A stretch of 64,000 bases of DNA from NCBI GenBank assembly GCA_030789695.1, contig CM061141.1, positions 322,943,938 through 323,007,937 of the forward strand, read 5' to 3'. The notes beneath the pieces were generated by a model. That model searched no databases. It worked only from the letters and a program-made list of their open reading frames with translations, and had not been told where the DNA came from. This document shows, one piece after another, positions 10,944 to 22,412 of this stretch (position 1 is the first letter of the stretch; each line of letters starts with the position of its first letter). This DNA comes from Scilla litardierei (taxonomy: Eukaryota > Streptophyta > Magnoliopsida > Asparagales > Asparagaceae). A program made the translations under genes and the position numbers.

Positions 10944-12940
10944 GAGGCTAGATTTCTAAGGTTAGAACCTATCGTGACTTACCAAAATTAATACCGTTGT
11001 AGTAAGCCGGAAGAGGATCTAGGGCTTCCTCAGAAGTTGATACACCAGAGTCTGTATCTGCAACACAAAATACTTATTTTAGAAAAACACGACTTTTTCC
11101 TATTTAATAATTAGGTTAGTTTGATTTTTAAACTCGTTAAAACGGTGTCGGAAAATATTTAAATTTTTTATATAAACCTAAAATAATTATATAGATTTTA
11201 CTCCAAGAGGGGAGAATTTTCAGAAGCTTCTGTAATTTCTTATAATTTTTAGAAACTTAGAAATAGCTTAAAATCCTAAAAACTTAAGGAACGTGTATCT
11301 TCCGTAATTTCTTACGGGAGCAATACAAATCGGAATTACATGAATGCGTAGTCAAAATGACCGTCTCGAAGTCTATTGTTACATATAATTTTATCAAATA
11401 TTAGTGTAGGTAAAACCAGCGAGTTAGGATTTTTTAATCGAAAATAACGTATTTAACTTTTAGGCTTAAAAATTAATTTTGGATAAAATACGCGTCCGAT
11501 TGAGACGAAACTAGTGCCATTGGGTCCAGAATAACATTTCTGATTTTCTATAGCTAGCCTCATATTTTTCTGGCCCTTGCATAATTAGTTATGGATTTAT
11601 AACCATTATACCCATTTAATAATTAATTGAAAAACGAAAAATGAAATATTTTTCGTAATTACGATATTGCCACCGCCTGTTACCCTGTTCTTCGTTGCGT
11701 TGAAGCGTTGAATTGGGGCGGGGGTTTCTCGCGGCGGCGGGCGTCGGAGACGGCGAAGGTGGCGGTGGCACACTCGGCGACGAGCGGAGGAGGGCGACGG
11801 CACCGGCGGACGCGAGAGGCGACGGCGACGTCGAGCGGGCGGCGGCAGCGGGGTCCGTGGGCGTTGGGAGGGGCTGTGGCGATGGGGCGGTGTACATGGC
11901 GCTGGAGGTCTCGGCGGCGTGCAGCGCGGCAAGGGAGGCGACTGGCGGCGCTGGGGGAGGCCGGCGACGGTCGGCGTCGCTTGCAGGGGCTCGGCATGCT
12001 GCAGTCGGGGGGTTCGCCGGCGCTACGACGGGCTCAGGCAGTGCTCCGAAGCGTCGGCGAGGCGGGGCCTCGGGCGGAGCTGGAGGGCGGCGGTTTACCG
12101 TGACCGGGCGGCGAAGGGCGTAGGGAGAGAGTGAGAGAGAGCGAGTGATAGAGAGAGGAAGAGAGTGTGTAACTGTGTGCTGTGTGGGTTATCGGAGAGA
12201 GAGGGATGGGTTTAGAGAATTAAGCTGAGGTTTAAATAGGTTAATTTAGAAATAAAGTTAGTAGGCTTAGTCAAATTTTATTAATGCATTAGGTAAGAGT
12301 TAGGTGGTTAGTATTGACTAACCTTAGAAATTCGTGTCGGTATGAAACACATGGCCACAATCGGGTTAAATTAAAAATAATTATGGTAATTAAGTAAAAG
12401 TAATTAGGAAAAATCATAATAGTTAAAATGATCACGAAATTACGATTTTGCCCCTACTAGTGAACATGTCCCAAAAATTACGAAAACATACCCACGGGAT
12501 CGTATCGTCGCGAGAATCGCGAATACAAAGTCCATTTCAGGTTTTGAGCTACGGGGATACTAGTTTTAGGCCAAAATGTTTAAGAAGCGGGTTTGCGGGT
12601 TCTCTATTGGTTTGACTTCAGAAAATTACGAAATTAATGTGGGGAGCCCTAAATGATCATAGGATGCTACTGCAGAAGTTTGAAAACGTTTTGAAGACGT
12701 TTGTATAGAAAATAAATTCGTCGAATCAAAACGGTAATAACTGAAAATGAATTTTATTAGAAATGTTTCGAGTATTTGTTGAAATCCGATCTTACTAAAA
12801 TACTCCATAACTAGTCTGGTACTTCAAAATATTTTTATAAGAAATTTTTGAAATCGTAAAACTCCTGACAAACCATTATAAAATAGTTTAAAAATTGAAA
12901 TTACGTGAATAGTTATATTGAAAAAATCCGGACCGTTACA

Positions 12941-14976
12941 TTCTACCCTCCTTAAAATAATTCCGTCCTCGAAATTAAGAAGACCGTTCATTGCCTAAGC
13001 AATTTAAACGATGGAAAGGAAGGCTTGATGAACGATCACGATATAGGAAAAATAAGTTGTTAATAGCATGAAATATAATGTGATATCATAGCATCAAGAA
13101 AACAAGAGATATTACTAATATTAACATCATCATAGTTCCCGTAACTATTCCTGAGACCAGTATCATTACAATAGTCACTCTGACTTCTCAAGTAGCCCAA
13201 AATTAATATGAGATAATAATATCACATGAAAATGAGGGCTATTATGATGACAACATCTGTTCGAACTTGGAACCTGAGGTGATAAGCCAGTAGCAAGCTA
13301 TTTAAACCATATAAACCGGAAGACTATAAAGTTTATTCGTGCTACTGGTGACTAACGGGGGCTAACCACAGATGTTGTTCATAATATAGCATGTATTGAC
13401 TAATCCACGGGTACCAACAACATCAATTTCCATAATGCCCAACCACATGCTAACGTCCAAATCACCGCCCAAAGGTAAGTACAAGGCCAACACTCTAAGT
13501 CAGTACTCACTGCTAGCATTTCTTCCGTCAATCTCCATACTATCCCACAATAAGGCAGGATCCCTGCTCTCATCCAGAGCCAAGCACAAGGCATACATCC
13601 AACTTCAACACCCAAGGCCAATATCATGCCAATAATCATCGCCATTACTCCTTCCGTAGACCAATACTCGATATTCGCAACACCCAACATCGCCCAACAA
13701 ATGAACAACCAAAAACACGCTTTCCCGCACACCAAAAGGAGTAGATGCAAGAGGAAGCCTAAACGGGATCTCAACCTGGGTGAGGCCCATGGCAGAGAGC
13801 TCAACCTGGGTGATGCCCATGGCAGAGAGCTCAAGAGAAGCCCAAGGATTACGGCTTCCCAAGATCTCAGCCACACAGCAGTAGTGAGGGTGGTGGCGAG
13901 GGTCGTCGCCAAGGCCAAAAATCCCAAAACATATCGTCGGAGGACCATCGGTGGTTGCGGGCCCACGGCGGCGAGGGCTGCGGCTGGTTGACGATCCATG
14001 GCAGGGGTTTCCGATGGAGTGGAGCGGAAGCTGGCGGAGCTTCGGGTGAGATGGAAAGCTCGCTTGGGGAAGAGGCCGGGAGGAGGAGGGGGCGATGTCT
14101 GAGCGAAAAGGGAACCACGGGGTGGCTTGGGGAGGAAGGAGAGGAGGGGTTAAAAAAAGGGGGGGCACCAAAAGTTGTCGGGGTTAGGCGGAAACGTGGC
14201 TCGAGGTGGGAAGCAGACAAACGAATTAAAGAGGGGGGAGGAAGGTGGTAGGTGGAATAGGAAGTCAAACCCTTGGAAAAAGAAGTTGGGCTAGAAGAAA
14301 AACACGAGCTCAAAAGACGCAACAGCCTACACTTACATGTCGGATTTGGCTCGTCTCAAAATCTCCAGTACCATCCTTGAATACTTCTGAGCGTCCTTCA
14401 ATCTGCATCTGCTGAGTAGTTCGAACTTCTGATGATCGAAAACTCGAACGCTACCCTCCTTAAAATAAACATAGCTAGGGTTCAAGTAAATTAGAGATAG
14501 AAGATTCTAAGAAGGTCAATCGAAAAGTCATCAAGATAAAGGAAGGTCTGTAGTGGAGAAGATCGATGACGCAACATAATCATGATTCACGTCCTTGCGG
14601 CCCAGCGGACACGGCCAGGGAAGTGACTAAGTCAGGATTACTTATGCCCAGTCTAGCTAGGTCGATCCAACAGACTTTAGCCAAGCACATTGACCGGTAT
14701 CATGGTCCATTGAAGGAAGGTTATCATTTAAACGCGTGCCACCGACACAGAAGGATTTTTTATACAACTATCCTATTTAGATGTTGATAATGGCTTTTAT
14801 TAAGGCTAGGTAGGTCAACTCCATTGGGGCTCTCCGAGATGTTCCCGTTCGTCTTTCGAGTGTCAAACCTGCATCCATAGAAATGTCAGCTTAGTTGAGT
14901 ATTGTATACGATACATCCTGGTTTTACTATACTGTTCACGAGGTATTTTACACGGACCTGCATGGGCCGCCAAACT
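12941..14976 (-). other. Element B interior: no retroviral genes
   Basis: Two kilobases between the LTRs of B hold no gag or pol motif. The minus-strand order is PBS (14955-14972), unknown sequence, then a GAGGACGGAATT..AAGGAGGG polypurine end at 12941-12985. The longest minus-strand frame (13400-13999, 199 codons) is rich in Leu, Trp and Ala and hydrophobic, with an internal duplication of LSSLPWASPRL. That duplication reflects a DNA repeat at about 13775-13832. I do not recognise it and cannot call it a gene. The segment is best read as carried sequence in a non-autonomous element. Confidence 0.6.
14955..14972 (-). other. Element B primer-binding site, tRNA-Ile-like
   Basis: On the minus strand TGGCGGCCCATGCAGGTC begins four bases inside the 5' LTR. 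It differs at one position from the PBS of element D (39170-39187). From memory of plant tRNA-Ile(AAU), its 3' end (…ACCTGCATGGGCCACCA) is complementary to it. Shared priming supports B being a dependent of the A/D lineage. Confidence 0.7.
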
Positions 14977-17830
14977 TGTAACGACCTGATCTCGGGGCCC
15001 GTTACTTATTTGGTTTATTCGCAGGTTCCGCAGTTTACCAGTGAAATCAGCATAGTCACAACGCAGAGATGTACCAACAACACTCAAACCAGCTTACATA
15101 CATTATTACAGTCCAAATTAAAGTACAACAACAACCAACACTCTCTCTCACCAATACATGAAAGGAAATGCAAAAAAAGGAAATACATAATACAATACAC
15201 ACCCCGACAGAAAAGTAACTAAAACTCCGCGGCCTCCGGGTCGTACACAGGCTCCTCATACTCTGGAGCAATCTCCTCAACCAGATCTTCGTCTGTCGGT
15301 GCCACAAGTGGAACCGAAGGTAAGTCACAAAGATTCTAAACAAAGAAAAGGAGTACTGTACAAGTATGACAAGCAGAGGTAAAGTAAAGTACGGTGTAGT
15401 GTCTGTACAAGTGCAGAAAGTAAAGTGCATGACTGTAAAGAAGTAACCGTGCAAGCTCTGCTAAAACTACGTAACTCAAGTCGGAGAGTACAATATGTGA
15501 CCGTTCAGTTCGTCTCTTGCCTGGGTGCTACCAAGACGAATGCCGGTACCCAGGCAGCAGGATGGTTTGCCGAAACACAGGCAGCTAGACAGGTTTGCCG
15601 AAACACAGGCAACTTGACAGGTAGACCAAACTCTAGTCACTCCCGTACTCTCGCAAACTATGAGTTACCCCAAAACCCGGTGTTGTGTCAAGTACAAGTT
15701 CTTTACATGAACGTTCCACGGGGTGTTCCAAGTCAAGTCCAACACAAGAAAGTGGCGTATGTTTCCGTGCTTCGAGCACGTAGTAGTGCGGTGCTACAAG
15801 TTCGTACGAGCACAGAGGCTAGATTTCTAAGGTTAGAACCTATCGTGACTTACCAAAATTAATACTGTTGTAGTAAGCCGGAAGAGGATCTAGGGCTTCC
15901 TCAGAAGTTGGTACACCAGAGTCTGTACCTGCAACACAAAATACTTATTTTAGAAAAACACGACTTTTTCCTATTTAATAATTAGGTTAGTTTGATTTTT
16001 AAACTCGTTAAAACAATGTCAGAAAATATTTACAATTTTTATATAAACCTAAAATAATTATTTAGATTTTACTCCAAGAGGGGAGAATTTTCAGAAGCTT
16101 CTGTAATTTCTTATAATTTTTAGAAACTTAGAAATAGCTTAAAAATCCTAAAAACTTAAGGAACGTGTATCTTCCGTAATTTCTTACGGGAGCAATACAA
16201 ATCGGAATTACATGAATGAGTAGTCAAAATGACCGTCTCGAAGTCTATTGTTACATATAATTTTATCAAATATTAGTGTAGGTAAAACCAGCGAGTTACG
16301 ATTTTTTAATCGAAAATAATGTATTTAACTTTTAGGCTTAAAAATTAATTTTGGAAGAACTACACGTCGGATTGAGACGAAACTAGTGCCATTGGGTCCA
16401 GAATAACATTTCTGATTTTCTATAGCTAGCCTCATATTTTTCTGGCCCATGCATAATTAGTTATGGATTTATAACCATTATACCCATTTAATAATTAATT
16501 AAAAACGAAAAATGAAATATTTTTCGTAATTACGATATTGCCACCGCCTGTTACCCTGTTCTTCGTTGCGTTGAAGCGTTGAAGTGGGGCGGGGGTTTCT
16601 CGCGGCGGCGGGCGTCGGAGACGGCGAAGGTGGCAGTGGCACACTCGGCGACGAGCGGAGGAGGGCGATGAGCGGAGGAGGGCGACGGCACCGGCGGACG
16701 CGAGAGGCGACGGCGACGTCGAGCGGGCGGCGGCAGCGGGGTCCGTGGGCGTTGGGAGGGGCTGTGGCGGAGGGGCGGTGTACACGGCGCTGGAGGTCTC
16801 GGCGGCGTGCAGCGCGGCAAGGGAGGCGACTGGCGGCGCTGGGGGAGGCCGGCGACGGTCGGCGTCGCTTGCAGGGGCTCGACATGCTGCAGTCGGGGGG
16901 TTCACCGGCGCTACGGCGGGCTCCGGCAGTGCTCCGAAGCGTCGGCGAAGCGGGGCCTCGGGCGGAGCTGGAGGGCGGCGGTCGACCGTGACCGGGCGGC
17001 GAAGGGCGTATGGAGAGAGTGAGAGAGAGCGAGTGATAGAGAGAGGAAGAGAGAGTGTAACTGTGTGTTGTGTGGGTTATCGGAGAGAGAGGGATGGGTT
17101 TAGAGAATTAAGCTGAGGTTTAAATAGGTTAATTTAGAAATAAAGTTAGTAGGCTTAGTCAAATTTTATTAATGCATTAGGTAAGAGTTAGGTGGTTAGT
17201 ATTGACTAACCTTAGAAATTCGTGTCGGTATGAAACACATGGCCACAATCGGGTTAAATTAAAAATAATTATGGTAATTAAGTAAAAGTAATTAGGAAAA
17301 ATCATAATAGTTAAAATGATCACGAAATTACGATTTTGCCCCTACTAGTGAACATGTCCCAAAAATTACGAAAACATACCCACGGGATCGTATCGTCGCG
17401 AGAATCGCGAATAAAAGTCCATTTCAGGTTTTGAGCTACGGGGATACTAGTTTTAGGCCAAAACGTTTAAGAAGCGGGTTTGCGGGTTCTCTATTGGTTT
17501 GACTTCAGAAAATTATGAAATTAATGTGGGGAGCCCTAAATGATCATAGGATGATGCTACTGCAGAAGTTTGAAAACGTTTTGAAGACGTTTGTATAGAA
17601 AATAAATTCGTCGAATCAAAACGGTAATAACTGAAAATGAATTTTATCAGAAATGTTTCGAGTATTTGTTGAAATCCGATCTTACTAAAATACTCCATAA
17701 CTAGTCTGGTACTTCAAAATATTTTTATAAGAAATTTTTGAAATCGTAAAACTCCTGACAAACCATTATAAAATAGTTTAAAAATTGAAATTAAGTGAAT
17801 AGTTATATTGAAAAAATCCGGACCGTTACA
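14977..17830 (-). repeat. Element B 5' LTR
   Basis: This 2,854-bp LTR is uninterrupted. On the minus strand it starts TGTAACGGTCC and ends GGTCGTTACA. It has an AT-rich first part, a CT-rich tract (about 17010-17090 in complement), a GC-rich block with open frames (about 16555-16990), then an AT-rich tract. Splice-like signals surround a 75-nt segment: a GTAACA donor after 16555, an acceptor TTGCAG at 15929-15934, a GTAAGT donor at 15848-15853 and an acceptor TTTAG at about 15336-15340. The same arrangement is present in the solo LTR at 50591-54398. Confidence 0.86.
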
Positions 17831-17835
17831 TTATT

Positions 17836-20800
17836 CCTGAGTGCCTTCTGACGTCGATCAAGAATCTGAATAGGCTGCTGCTCATAAGTAAGGTCTGGTC
17901 GTACCGTGATCTCCGAATGATCAACCACATGAGTAGGATCACTGATGTAACGACGCAGCTGGGAGACATGGAAAACATTATGTACTCCCTCCAATGACGG
18001 TGGTAGAGCTAGACGATAAGCCACTTCTCCAACTCGCTCTAACACATCAAAGGGAACGAACCTTGGACTGAGCTTGCCTCGCCTCCCAAAACGTATCACT
18101 CCTCGGTTGGGGATATCTTCAGGAAAACATGATCTCCTGGTTGAAACTCGAAGTGGCGACGCTTGGTATCAGCCCAATGCTTATACCGGTCTTGTGCAAT
18201 GCGTAACTTGTCTATGATGTTACGCACTACACCCACAGTTTCAACAATCATCTCCGGGCCCAATAATTCTCAATCACCAATGTCATCCCAACTCAGCGGG
18301 GATCGACACTTCCTTTCATAGAGTGCTGCGAATGGGGCCATGCCAATGCTGGCCCGGTAGTTATTGTTGTAGGAAAACTTCACCAGGTGTAGAAGATCTT
18401 CCCATGAACCTTTGAAATCCAGCATACAAGCTCATAACATGTCCTCCAATATCTGGATGGTACGCTCTGATTGGCCATCCGTCTGCGGGTGATACGCAGT
18501 GCTGAAACTCAGACTGGTACCCAAATTGGATTGCAGACTCTTCCAAAACTGAGATGTGAATCTAGTGTCCCGGTCAGAGACGATGCTCACCGGAACTCCA
18601 TGCAATCGAACAATCTCCTGCACGATTATCGATCACATCACAACGTATACCAGAAGAAGTGTTAAAGGTAAAGGATAGATCATTACCTCCATATACTTCT
18701 TAGCAAGTATTTACATAGATTGACCCACTCGGAAGGGTATGAAATGTGCTGATTTGGTTAATCGGTCAATGATCACCCAAATCGCATCATTCTGCTTAGT
18801 ACTCCGAGGTAGTCCAGTCACGAAATCCATAGTGATGTGCTGCCATTTCCACTCTGGAATCGGTAGGGGTTGAAGTAGTCCAGCAATGCGATGATGTTCA
18901 GCCTTCACTTGCTGACACACAAGGCACTTATCGACACTTCGAGCCACGCTTCTCTTCATTCCATGCCACCAAAAGTTCAGACGAAGATCCTTGTACATCT
19001 TGGTGCCACCAGAATGAATGGAGTAGGAAGAGCTATGTGCCTCATCCATCAACTCCTCTCTGATATCACCTGAAGGTACGCAGATCCTACTGCCGTATCT
19101 CAGGGAACCATCCTCATGAATAAAAAAAATCTGTCTGTAGTCCAGCTTCAACTTGCTCCCGGATCTTCCGTAACTTTGCATCTCCAGTCTGAGCAGCTTT
19201 GATTCGATCTACGATAGTAGAATGAACATGCATATTCATCAACGATGTAGAAGTCCCGGGTAAAATAACTTCGACCTCTATCTCACGTATAGCCTGCTGA
19301 AGTCTCTATTGAGCTGAAAGAGTCATGATCGCTGGTAACCTGCTCAATGCATCAGGTACGACATTCACCTTCCCTGGATGATACTGGAGGTCGATGTCGT
19401 AATCAGCCATAAGCTCTAACCATCTGCGTTGCCTCATATTGAGCTCCTTCTGAGAGAAAATATACTTCAAGCTCTTGTGGTCGATGTAGATCTTGACTTG
19501 CTCGCTTAAAAGAAAATGCCTCCAAATCTTCAGAGCAAAGATGGCGGCAGCCAACTCCAGGTCGTGAGTCGGATAATTCTTCTCGTGAATCTTCAATTGT
19601 CGAGAAGCATATGCGACCACATGACCATGCTGATGCAGGACACATCCAAGTCCCTTGCCAGATCATCACAGAAGACCTCAAATACTCCAGTCTTGTCTGG
19701 TATAGCTAACACTGGTGCAGTCGTGAGCTTGGCCTTCAATATCCCAAATGCCTGCTCACAAGAGTCTGACCATACATACTTGACATCCTTCCTTGTCAAG
19801 CGTGTCATAGACTTGGCAATCTTCGAGAAGTCCTTGATGAATTAACGGTAATAACACGCCAATCCTAAGAAACTCCTGATGTCGGTAGCTGATCGAGGAG
19901 TCGGCCAGTTCCTGACTGAAATGACCTTCTACGGATCGACAGAGATACCGTCTCCTGATACCACATGCCCAAGAAAGGCGACTCGGTCTAGCCAGAAATC
20001 ACACTTGCTGTACTTGGCATACAACCGATGGTGTCGCAATGTCTTCAGTACAATCCGCAGATGCTCGGCATGCGCTTCTTCGTCCTTCGAGTAGACCAAG
20101 ATGTCGTCGATGAAGATCACCAGAACTTATACAAGAACTCATAGAAGATCAAGTTCATGAGTTTCATGAATACTGCTGGGGCATTAGTCACACCGAATGG
20201 CATGACTACAAACTCATAGTGCCCATACTTGGTCCGAAATGCCGTCTTTGGGATGTCTCCACCTCTAATCTTCGCTTGATGATAACCACTTCGGAGATCA
20301 AGCTTCGAGAATACTCGCGATCCGCCAAGTTGATCGAAGATGCCATCAATACGCGGCAGCGGGTACTTGTTCTTTATGGTTACCTTATTTAGTTCTCTGT
20401 AGTCTACACACATCCTTCTCGAACCATCCTTCTTCTTGACCAAAAGAACTAGCGCACCCCAAGGAGATACGCTGGGATGGATCAATCCATTCTGCAACAG
20501 GTCGTCGAGCTGTTTCCGAAGTTCCTCCAGTTCTACAGGAGCCATGCGATAAGGAGCCTTCGAAATATGTTATGTGTTTGACATAAGGTCGATAGTAAAT
20601 TCCAGAGCTCGATCAGACGGTAATCCTGAAATATCTTCAGGAAATACATCTGCAAAGTCTCGAACCACTCTAGGTTTCTCGGGCTCAACTTGCATGGCTT
20701 GGCCCGAAATTTGATAGGCCCAAGTGAACGCTCTCCACTCATGAATTCAAACATAGGATGATCAGGGATTTCAAACACTAATTTCTTGTTGTGACAATTG

Positions 20801-21089
20801 ATAGTAGCGTAGAAATTTCCTAACCAGTCCATGCCGAATATCATATCGAAGTTGGACATGCCGACTATCATAAAGTCTGCGAACAACTCGTGTCCACAAA
20901 TCACTAGGGGGAAAGATCGACAGCCAGTGGAAGTCCTCACTAATCCACTTGCAGTAGTGATGCTCAAGCGATTTGGTAGAGAGTCAACGTGGATAGAATG
21001 TTTCTCTACAAATCCCCGGGATATGAAGTAGTGAGTGGCTCCAGAATCAAAAAGGGATAGGGCTGGATGGGAGGCTATCAATACAACAC
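17836..21089 (-). pseudogene. Element A pol (protease, RT, RNase H, integrase), multiply broken
   Basis: A Tekay-type pol is readable in order on the minus strand but broken by several frameshifts and stops. Protease carries FDSGATHYF at about 21035-21060. Reverse transcriptase spans about 20545-19800, with [27 protein letters not shown] in pieces and an [11 protein letters not shown] active-site region near 20095-20120. RNase H has TDHKSL-type (here IDHKSL) and PDALSRLP motifs near 19340-19480. Integrase has an intact HHCC finger (H in EAHSSSYS; CLVCQQVK) near 18930-19080 and the core at 18361-18850. The C-terminal GVHNVFHVSQLRRY motif is at 17960-18010. The last part was displaced to 2693-2809 by element B. 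A stop also lies at the RNase H/integrase junction near 19310. Confidence 0.88.
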
Positions 21090-21179
21090 CTAGTACACAG
21101 GAAATATCTTAGCCAAAAGATAAGCAAATAACACATGCATATAATATAAGCATTATAAAAGAAGGGTTTGAAGTAATAC
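21090..21179 (-). other. Element A gag-protease intron (90 bp)
   Basis: On the minus strand the 90-bp segment starts GTATTAC after TTTCAG and ends TGTACTAG before GTGTTG. Removing it joins the gag C-terminus to the protease frame in phase 1 with no stop. Leaving it in ends the gag frame a short distance inside it. Element D has a matching interval (40432-40544) at the same place and phase. Confidence 0.72.
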
Positions 21180-22282
21180 CTGAAATCACTTGTCCATCTG
21201 CCTCAGCCTCCGTGGCTGTCATGGTGAAAATCTGGCGTCTTGGCTGGTTCTACCTCGCCAATGCAAAAGCCTTCTGTTGTAGAGCCAGATGTGCTCCATG
21301 CTAAGTAGGTCTAGTAGCTCCACGCTGAACAGTCCCAGAAGGTCCAGCAGTCATCGGCTTATTGGAGCGGCGAGGGCAGTCTCTGGTAGCATGTGCAGAT
21401 GCTCCACATATCAGGCATTGATTCAGTATCTCTCTGTAGTCCTTCATGACATGACCCCTGGCTTGCAGTGGAAGCACGCTAGCTTGGGTCGATTGATGGT
21501 CGGGGCAGCAGGCCTCTTGAACTGTGCAGTCTGAGTAGGTCGGAGGTTTCCCCGGGTGGCTCTGGTGGACGCCTACTCCCTCCAATCTGAAGCGCCTTCT
21601 TACTCTTCTCAATAAGTTCATGATTCTTAGCAGCATCAAACACTTCCTGAAATGTAGTCGGATTCGTTAAAGACATAGAAGACTGAATGTCCAGGTCTAG
21701 TCCCTGGAGAAACTGATAAGCACAGTCTTCGGGATCTTCTACCAGATGTGGGGCGAATCGACTAAGCATCGAAAAATCTGCCTCGTATTCGTCAACAGTC
21801 CGATTTCCTTGCTCCAAGTTGACGAAACGTTACTGCAGTTCCCTCTTGGCTGATCAAGAAAAGTACTGAGCATCGAAATGCTCTCGAAACATGGTCCAGT
21901 TGATGGGCTTGATGAGACGAGCTTCTTCAGTGTCCCACCAGTGTCGGGCATTTCCAGTCAGCTGTTTCTTGGCAACTTCTACCCAGCCTGCCTGGTCAAT
22001 GCGGGCAAGACTCAGGTCCTCCTCCGTGGTACGGGCCCATTCTTCTGCTGCTAATGGGCCTTCTCTCCCAGAAAAGCTCTTCGGGTTCATCTCCCGAAAT
22101 TGCTTCGCTCCGGGCTCAGCTCGAGGCGGGGGTGGTGCAGGTGGTGCAGGCTGCTGACCCTGTTGGAACAGCTGATGTTGGGTTTCCAACATTCCTCTCA
22201 TGATGCTCATGAGTTCATGGAGATTGGGAGTATCATTCCCGCTCGTTCCATGACCGTTGCGAGTATGTGGTCTTCCTGCCAT
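21180..22282 (-). pseudogene. Element A gag, frameshifted
   Basis: This is the Tekay-type Gag with start at 22282 (MAGRPHTRNG). Order: a Gln-rich N-terminal part, an EPGAKQFREMNPKSFSGREGPLAAEEW capsid motif (two short pieces either side of residue 70), and an ARHWWDTEE motif before a break near 21850. The capsid C-terminal half is at 21479-21817, and one zinc knuckle (CLICGASAHATRDC) lies near 21380-21425. The first knuckle is degraded to a Q-containing sequence. At least two frameshifts separate the three readable pieces. The intact homologue is the D gag at 39303-40448. Confidence 0.87.
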
Positions 22283-22385
22283 GCTGCAAAATAAACAAGT
22301 TAAACATTGGTGTAAAGTTATTCAAACCATCTGGTCAGTAATGATTTTCACAATGCTTCTGAAGTATTTTGCAAAAGGTGAGCAG

Positions 22386-22404
22386 AGGCTTGCCTGGGCC
22401 ACCA
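22386..22404 (-). other. Element A primer-binding site, tRNA-Ile-like (degraded)
   Basis: On the minus strand TGGTGGCCCAGGCAAGCC begins eight bases inside the 5' LTR, after a GTTTTAG spacer that is identical in D. It matches the D PBS at about 15 of 18 positions. Confidence 0.62.
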
Positions 22405-22412
22405 CTAAAACC

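Larger units (their letters stand above)
2810..12940 (-). repeat. Element B 3' LTR, interrupted by element C
   Basis: The LTR is in two pieces, 2810-3652 and 10949-12940, separated by element C and one GAGGC target duplication. Rejoined it is about 2.84 kb, against 2,854 bp for the right LTR. It carries a GC-rich block (about 11700-12125) followed by (GA)n-rich sequence, and AT-rich stretches on either side. The plus strand begins TGTAATGACC and ends GGACCGTTACA. Confidence 0.85.
2810..17830 (-). mobile_element. Element B: non-autonomous long-LTR gypsy relative, itself split by C
   Basis: It is bounded by related LTRs (2810-12940, interrupted; 14977-17830) with TTATT target duplications at 2805-2809 and 17831-17835. 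It inserted into the integrase tail of element A. Its 2.04-kb interior (12941-14976) has no gag, protease, reverse transcriptase or integrase. On the minus strand a tRNA-Ile-like PBS follows the right LTR and a GAGGACGGAATTATTTTAAGG tract precedes the left one, as in A and D. It therefore probably relied on proteins of Tekay elements such as A or D. The dependency is inferred; the structure is seen directly. Confidence 0.85.

Noticed and set aside
11616..12134. Arg/Gly/Ala-rich plus-strand frames in the LTR of B
   Set aside because: Antisense to the element and overlapping in all frames; only the sense-strand frame with matching splice phase was kept as putative.
13400..13999. 199-codon hydrophobic frame in element B interior as a gene
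   Set aside because: No recognisable domain, an overlapping long frame in another phase, and a position inside a non-autonomous transposon. Kept only as an observation.
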